Source: Apostichopus japonicus
Taxonomy: Eukaryota; Echinodermata; Holothuroidea; Aspidochirotida; Stichopodidae
Reading direction: 5' to 3'
DNA: 64,000 nucleotides
NCBI RefSeq assembly: GCF_037975245.1
Contig: NC_092582.1
Location: forward strand, 7,729,001 to 7,793,000
In this document: positions 52,701-61,700 of the stretch, in pieces
Layout of the letters: the number at the start of each line of letters is the position of its first letter
Position numbering within the stretch: the first letter of the stretch is position 1
The notes under the pieces: generated by a model
What the model was told of the DNA's origin: nothing
What the model saw: the letters and a program-made list of their open reading frames with translations, nothing else
Database searches by the model: none
Position numbers and translations under genes: made by a program

Positions 52701-55700
52701 ATGGGAACATGTAGGACCACAATTACTTGGACTTTTTCAGCCCAATCTTGCTTGATAATATTATGTGTATTGTCATATACCCCAAGCAAGGAACCACAGT
52801 GCCCTTGGGCTCTTGTTCCATATCACATCACTAAATGCTATACAGCAGCAATGACAAATTGCTATACAATGCAAAGATGTGAAGGACTTTGTGTGTGGAC
52901 AGGAATTATTTTATTTTACAAGAGAAAGTCTAGAGACTTCAAAGCTGCTACACAAACTTTGAGACCTAACGTATTCCCTGCATGTTCTATGTGTGTTCCT
53001 TTTGTTAAGAATTTTTTTGTGAGCTTTTCCATCATCATGACTATTCCATTTGAAAGTATAAATAATTTATAATTGAAATGAAAATTGATGAAAAAGAGAA
53101 TCAAAATGCAGGTCTACTCTCTGCTATCTGAAATTTTTTGACCAGTTCAAAAATAGCAGTACAATATACGACACGAAAAATTGTCATCAAGCAACGACCA
53201 ATTTATAAGGGGACATTTGTCTCATTTCTACAGGCGAGAAATAAAGAACTTGATGCCTTGGAAAGTGATATTTTGATGAGAAGAGAGACCTTAAATGCCC
53301 TTGACAAGAAAGAGGCAGAAAGAAGGCATAGAGAATCTGAGATGCGGAGCAGATTAGAGGAACTGAAGGAGGCCATAAGCAAGCAAGAAAAGAGACGGTA
53401 TGATGTCTTTTCAGCTTATTAATTATTTTTTTTCCTTAACTGTTTATCTCCTGCCTCTCCTCTTCCCCTGTTGGTTTCTTTCTTTCTTCTCTCCATCCCT
53501 TGTCTACTAATCCCCTTACATCTATCTCTTTGTGTTCACCATGCTCAATAACCTGTCTGTATTCTGTGTGTGTTGTTGTCCCTTCTGTTACTGTTACTTG
53601 TCATTTAGCCTTTGAAGAAGATCCTGCTAGGATCGAAACGTCAGGCCAACTTACTTTTACACATTATTTTTTTTCCATTAGAAAAGCAAATATTTTAGTC
53701 TTCTCATATAGTGATGATCGTTAGCAAACTGTCACATTAATAACACAGATAATGAGATATTACCCTATTCCCCAAAATTGTCCCATTATTTTACAAAGAA
53801 TCAAGTACTATTGTCAAGTAGATAAAGGTGGTGGTATTAGAAGCAATGATACCTAGCATCTGGAAGGTCGTGGGTTCGATCCCTCGCTGGTCAAAGTAAG
53901 GTGGGTTTTTCATCTTCATCGAAGAAATCCATGTTTTTCCCATCTTAATTGCATCTTCAAAAATTGTAAAAAAACAACCTGGAATAAAACTGTAAATTGG
54001 ATGGATAATCACACGATGTCGTGAAGAGTAAGTTATAAGCCGTTTGGCTTCTCCACATACGCAGTCATGTGGCTCTGTCCTGAAATAACTGCCATCCAGA
54101 CGGATATTATCTGAGTAGAAAGACATGATCCATCTATTGTATGTGTATCAACGATTTATTATTTATGTATGACATATATGTACTGTTTATGCATAAGTAA
54201 TATTAATAAAAACATTACATTTTGTATTTTATTTTATCAAGTAACGTTCCAAACAGCTGATTTTGTTAGAGTATAATGATAATGTAAGACTCCTTTTAAT
54301 AGAAGGACGCTGTGAGTTTGTATGAGGAAGGACCTCTTTGTCTACAGTAAACTAAGTCATACTTTCCATTCAATGCAAACCTTGAAGGATAACTAACAAC
54401 AAACTTTAAAGTCAATTCATTCAATGGATCATTTTTTTTTTTTTTCAGAGAGTTCTTAGAGGGACATGCTCACATCACTCCAGAAGAAGAAGATTTCTAC
54501 AGAGAGCAAAATTTGGTTCAGCAGGAAGGCTTACATGATGAAATACACTGTTTGGAGGAGACACTGGCCAAGAGAAGGGCGGAGCTACGACTCGCAGACA
54601 AACTTCTCCATGACTGCCAGACAGACTATCAAATAACACAAAACAAGGTCTGCTAGGTCTTACTCCTGTATTCTAATATAAGCTAAAAAAAATAGACCAA
54701 AGATGGTCACTATATGGATCAGTGGTTCCCTCTCTGGGGTGCATGAACCCCCAGGGGGTGCGTGAGTCCATCCCAGGGGGTTTGTGAGATGTTTCTGATA
54801 GTCAAAACTAGAATACTTTTTGTTGCTAACATCTGATATATCATATAATTTAGTAATGTACAAAAGTCGTACCTATCGACAGACTCTTGCGCGTTCCATA
54901 CGCATATGTTGCCATAGTAGTACCGTACCGTGCATGTGATACTTGATCTTTTACGAAGCACTTTTATGCCTATTATAGTATAGTAATGACTTAGAATGCG
55001 TCTCGGAAAGTTGGCGGTTCGTGGACAACTCTGACATCCACAGGGGGTTCGTGGGGGGCATAAAGTAAGGGAAACCCTGATATAGAGGTAGCTGATGGTT
55101 TTCAGTTTCAGATCCATTTTATGAATATTCATATTGACTGTTCAAACTTTTAATTCATTTTTGTAACATTTTTGATAGACAGAAATAACTGTCAGTGTAA
55201 ATATGTACTATCCATCTATTCCTTTATTTTTATCTTTTTTATTTTTATAGATCCGGGATGCTCTCAGCCTATATGACGATACAAAAGTGAAACTTAATCA
55301 GACCGAACAAGACGCAGTGGAACTGGAGAAGAGGGTGGGAGAAACTGCCGAGAATTTAGTCAAAGCTCAGGAACATCTAGCAGGTCTGAGAGAACAGATA
55401 CATCATCTAGATGAAGAGAGATGTATAAAAGAAGACGAAGGGGGTAAACTAGAGGGTATCCTGAAGACCAGAGAAGCCGAGTTCAGAGAACTGGAAGAGA
55501 AAATAGAAGCTTTCAAAGACAAGTAAGATAATATTGCCCTTTAAGAGAACAGAAACAGAGGGAAAAAGTTAAAATAAACAGTGAAGTAACAACATCAAGA
55601 CTTCATTTTTGATTTGTTTTTTGGTAATTTCTTTGCAGATATGAACACCTTCAAACAGAAATGGTTTTAACGAAGAAAAGAACAGAAAAACAGGCCACTG

Positions 55701-58700
55701 TGATCAGAGAGAATGAACAGCTTTTAGCGGACAAAGAAGCTGAATTGACGAGAATCGTTAACATGGTATAACTCACCTTTAATGTTTGTCAATAAATTGT
55801 GATATCTTTAGGCCAGATTTGGGCAAAACGTGGTCTTGCAGACCCCAGTAGACTGATAGGATGCTAAAGGCTTAGACAGCCTATTGAAAAACATTACTGT
55901 AGTTTATGGTAAAGTGCTAGCTTAGTGAAACATTTGTGCTAAAATAACTGTTGACCTATTGAATAGTTTATTAAGGGATGCCACTATATCCCAGACTGCT
56001 TTGGTATTTAATTACAGCATACCATCAACTTACAATTGTGTAAGAACTTGTTTTTCCCCTCCCTCCCTCCCTCTCCTCCTCTTCCCCCGCCCACCCCTCC
56101 CTCTCCTTACCTCTTTCTGTTTCAATTCATCGTTCATGTTATTATAAATTGCCTCTAAACATTATCACTTCTAGTCTTACATTCTCTGTCTTCTCTTTGT
56201 AATATTATTCCTTTCTTCTCAACACTTTACCCATCTTCAAAACTACTTTTTGACAAAACAACTTTAAAAGTTTCTTTCTCTTACGACCTCTCTTCTGTTC
56301 CTCATTACATGAGCAGATCGATGCCAAAGAGTCCGAACTGGAAAGGTTAGAACGGCAAAGGTCATCCAAAGCAGCTGACCTTGAGTCGCTGACCTCGGAC
56401 GTGGATCGTCATCGACGCGACCTCATGCTGGCTCTTCAAGAAGGAGAGTCTGAGGTTTCTGGCAAACAACGAGAAATTAAGGTAAATATGATCAGTCATT
56501 GGGATGTTTATGTCTGCAGGAGTTCCCCCCAAAAATATTGTGTAGTTTATTTATATCTATCGTATGTTACAAATAATAGGTTTGTCTTATTTCGCCTAGC
56601 AAAATTTGCCCAGTTACTACACGAAAGTACACATACATGGTGGATATTTAACACAAAGTCTTTGGTAATACCAGCATTTTTTATGATAATCAAAAATTGT
56701 GAACTTCAAATAAGTGCCATGCAACGTGTAATGAATAAATTAGAATTCCTGGCTTCGGTTACAGTCTCGAAAGCGTACCTTTTGTCATCTCTTGTTAAAA
56801 TTTGATGTCTTAACCACGCAGGATTTGAAAACTGATATCGAGAGACTGCAAAGACAGAGACAGGATGTTCAATCGGAGCTAACAACGAAACGGTCAGAGC
56901 TGACCGAAGTCCAACAGCAAGTGGAGACCGCTGAGAGGAACCTTTGCAGTATCACTGCAGATGGAGACAAGCAGAAAACAGATTTAAAACACACCCTGGA
57001 GATGATACAGATAGAAAAAACAGAGCTAGAAGCATTGAAGATACAACATGAGACTAGACTGAAAGAGCTGGAAAAAACTCAACTGGCAGTCTTAGAGGTA
57101 AGTCAAAAAACTCAACTGGCAGTCTTAGAGGTAAGTCAAAAAACTCAACTGGCAGTCTTAGAGGTAAGTCAAAAAACTCAACTGGCAGTCTTAGAGGTAA
57201 GTCAAAAAACTCAACTGGCAGTCTTAGAGGTAAGTCAAAAAACTCAACTGGCAGTCTTAGAGGTAAGTCAAAAAACTCAACTGGCAGTCTTAGAGGTAAG
57301 TAAAAAAACTCAACTGGCAGTCTTAGAGGTAAGTCAAAAAACTCAACTGGCAGTCTTAGAGGTAGGTAAAAAAACTCAACTGGCAGTCTTAGAGGTAGGT
57401 AAAAAAACTCAACTGGCAGTCTTAGAGGTAGGTAAAAAAACTCAACTGGCAGTCTTAGAGGTAGGTAAAAAAACTCAACTGGCAGTCTTAGAGGTAGGTA
57501 AAAAAACTCAACTGGCAGTCTTAGAGGTAGGTAAAAAAACTCAACTGGCAGTCTTAGAGGTAGGTAAAAAAACTCAACTGGCAGTCTTAGAGGTAGGTCA
57601 AATCAGTAAAGATCTTAGTGGTATCCAAATGAATATTTGTGTCTTATCAAAATGTTCCCAAGTTAGTATACACTTGATGCTTTTAAGGATTAGGTAATAG
57701 TAAATTAACTAATACAACCATTGAGGGTACAGCATCAGACTAGGATAAAACAAAAAACATTTGAATAAAAACATTGAACCTGCAGTCTTAGATATAAACC
57801 ATATATGATCTGAGATATTTGGAGGATATGCAAAATGGTTCTAAAGTTAACAAAATCATTATGGCATGAGACTAGGCTAAAAAAGTGGGAAAAAAATCAT
57901 TTAAGATTTTAGTAATTTGTAGGATATTTCAAACAATCTCCCTGCAATTTTGTAGGTCATTTTAAGCCCATGATTACTGTTTTTACTCTTTGGTATTCTG
58001 AGTATGTACTTCTTAAATGACACTAATAAAAAAACAAACAGAGAACTTAAAAAGATCATTCTCAATATATTCACGAATAACAGGAAAAGGCTTCCCTAGA
58101 AAAACTTATACCAGAGTCACAAAGATAATACAACCATTGAGGGTACAGCATGAGACTAGGATGAAAAAAAACATTTGAATAAAAAAATTCAACCTGCAGT
58201 TTTAGATATAAACCATATATGATCTGAGATATTTGTAGGATATGCAATATGATTCTGAAGTTAACAAAATCATTAAAGCATGTGACTAGGCTAAGAAAGT
58301 CATTCTTAATATTTTCACGAATGACAGGAGAAGGCTTCCCTAGAAAAACTGGTAACCGAGACGCAAAGAGCAATGTCTGCTCTCAACCAAGCGCAGCAGG
58401 AGTTGGATAGAGATGGGTTGAATCGAGACCAAATGACGGTAGAGAAGAGAACACTGGGGGAGAGCTTACAAGTGCTGAGGAAGGAGAAAGATTTACTGGA
58501 GAATCAGCACCAGAATCTACAAGACAGGGTCACAGAGTTAAAAAGGTGAGATAACAGCCTGTAGACACTGTTGCCTAGGAGATGTGTCACTTTAATGACA
58601 GGAGAGCAAAATATAGGTTTAATTATTCACAAATGAAAAAAAAAACAAGTTTTACTGTCTGCAAAGTGAATGTTTTCTGAAAATATTTATTCCTTGTATT

Positions 58701-61700
58701 ATCTATTAAGTGTTGGTTTTTATATTAAACCTGGTACAATTTTGATATTTTCAAAGCAATATATGCCCTAGGAAATGAAGATTTCATGAGCAAGCATTTG
58801 TTTTTCCGCTTGTTTTTGATTTTTGATGTTTTTTGTAACAAAATAATCTCCTTGTTTGGATAAATCTTTCTCACCTTATAAATATTTCAAACTAGTTTCA
58901 TTCTGACGACTGATTGCTTCAATGAGGATCCATTATAAGATTGACCAGTACCAAGAGTTCCATTATTTTATGATCTATACATTCTGCATGCTAACATGTT
59001 CAGAGACTATATAATATTACAAACACGACTGATTGCTTCAATCAGGATCAATGGTAAGACTGGTACAAAGAGTTCCATTATTTTATGATCGATACATTCC
59101 ACAGGCAACAGAGTGACATTCAGGATAGCATTGAACAAAACAGCCATCGAATGGATCGGCTGGAGCAGGATGCAGATACCATGGAGAGAGCGGTCAAAGA
59201 ACTGAAAGAGAAGAGGCAAACACTCACTAAAGATGCTCAAAGCTTCAAGGAGCAGGTCAAAGGTCAGACAAATTAATTCTGTTCTAAATAGCATCTGTAA
59301 ATTTTACCTATAAACTATCTTTAGAACTATCCTGTATGTTCTTTCTTTCTTTTTATATGTTGACAAGAATATGTGGATTTAATACAAGTACAGTTTTATT
59401 AGTGTTGTGTTGATATAATTGCAATAAGTATAAGAGTATTGGATTTATTTATTTTGACAAATCATGATTTCTGTTTTGGTTATAATTTGGTCCTGGACCA
59501 CCCTATGAACTTCTTCATTTTGCATTGTAAATGTTATCTGTATATCTGTAAGCAGAATGAAACTCTTCCTTCAGTTAATGACTTTTATTATAGAATGAAG
59601 TTTGTTATGAAGGTGGAGTCTTGTATAAATTCGAAAAATGGTTGTACAAAGAAAGCGAAGACAAGATTCAGTTTGTTGAAAGATCTGCTTAATCATATCC
59701 CAGCAATATTAGGGAACTGGTATTTTACATATGATTCCACAATTATGTATGGAAACCTACCTATGTATCTCTACGATATACAAGACATGTAATGTACTTG
59801 CTTTTATGAGAAAGATACAAATATAATATGGATGAAGAAAAAAAAATTAAAAAATAAGAGTATTGGATTGTCAGAGTAGTGGATATGTTTGGTTTAGAAC
59901 TCTTTATGACTTTGTAATACAAAATGCAGAGTCAAATGACTTACTCATGCAATATAAGTATTCAATTCATGTATGGGCGGCATCTTTTTAATATCCATTT
60001 AATTGTCATCTATTTGTATGGACATCTCTTTAGTATCCACTTTATTTTCATCTATTTGTATGGACACCTCTTTAATATCCATTTTATCATCAACTTTGTG
60101 TATGGACGTCTCTTTAGTATCCATTTTATTTTCATCTATTTGTATGGACGTCTCTTTAATATTTGTTTCTTTGTCATCTATTTGTATGGACGTCTCTTTA
60201 ATATCCATTTAATTGTCATCTTTTGTTTGGATGTCTCTCTAGAAGTCAAAGCTGAATTTAAATTGGTTCATGGAGAACTGAAAGAAGTAGAGAAAGCAAA
60301 ACTAGAAACAGAAAAGGTTAGTTGATTTGTGTGTGCGTGTTCGTGTGTGTGTTTTGTTTCGCTTTATTTCTTTTTTTCTTTCTTTCTTAATCACTTTTCA
60401 TGTGGTATTTTTTTTTCATATCATGATGAACATCACAGATTTGTAAATGTGTTGTTCTTCAAAAGTTACTTGTTTTCCATTTGCCTTGTCTTTCAATATC
60501 AATTTTAAATGATATTAAGTTTCAAATTAATGTTAAAACTTGGTACATGAACTTAACAGATTTATAAATATGCTTTCTTGTCTCATCAAACGTAATGGTG
60601 TACGTTTTTTGTTCAAAAGTACCCTGGTGGCTTTGGCTGTATCGTAGATCATACAGCTGCCAAATATAAGCATCTTTTAATACTCACTGGATTCATCATT
60701 GTAAAATTCAATAACACTACTGTGAAGTAATTCATGTTGCCTACAGAAGTGCAATTAGGATGGAAATTAATGCACTGTTTTAAACTAGGACACTGACAGA
60801 ATCAGCCCACCATGAATTGTCCTTTTATTCTCATATCTTTGTATGGTGGTTGGAATTCTGTTGCAAAGTACAATTAATTATCAGCCTGAAAAAATTGCAT
60901 CATCAGTGGTATTAAAGTTAATACTTTTTTAACAAATGTTATAAATTCAGTTATAGAATATTAAAGTTAAATATTTTGAATGGTAGGAACTAGATGGCCT
61001 TCTTCATTCAACTTCTAAGACTTCTGAGGAGTTGAAGGGGGTACATGATAAATTGGAGAAATCTTGTAGCGCTCTGGAGGAAGTCTTACAGCAAGAGAGG
61101 GAAGGTAAAGAGAGGCTCGGCAGTTTGACGAAGGAGTTACAGAGGAAGGAAAGAGAGGCGGAGGAAAGACGAAGAGAGACTCAGAGAGTGAAAGAGGAGA
61201 GTGAACATGAACAAAGGAGACTTAACAAGGTGAGGAGCGTGAAGGACCCACAAAATGTTTGTCTTGATGGGTACATTATTAATGGTGATGGGGCATGACC
61301 CCTAAGTTTGGGTTGTATGTATGTATTTTAGATGCTCCTGCAAGCAGGAACTCGCAAAGAAGCCATCATTGGCTTATCAAAGCAGCAAGCTGACCAAAGT
61401 CAGTCTCTTTCATTCATATTTTAACATCCATGATTATGAATTGTCAATTGTCAACAACTCTGTAACTGGACGACATACATAAATCTTGGAGTGACTCGAA
61501 CTCGGGACCTTATGATTGAAAGGCACCGGCACCGTTGTGGGGCTAAAAGTTTCTGAATCACTGATTTATGGGATGAGAGACAAAAAGATGGATATTTGGT
61601 GACAAAACTGTCACAACAGAAGGGGGAAGAAGTCAATTCTGTAAATCTGTTCTTTATAAATAGCAAAATTAGTAAGTGAAACCCAAATATCAGTATCATG

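Noticed and set aside
53864-53883. tRNA gene from B-box-like GGTTCGATCC
   Set aside because: No acceptor or anticodon stem can be formed around it; kept only as a SINE-like remnant.
60003-60212. 69-codon frames on both strands with 14-residue repeats
   Set aside because: They follow from the 42-bp (multiple of three) intronic array; the array ends at a splice acceptor, not in a protein.
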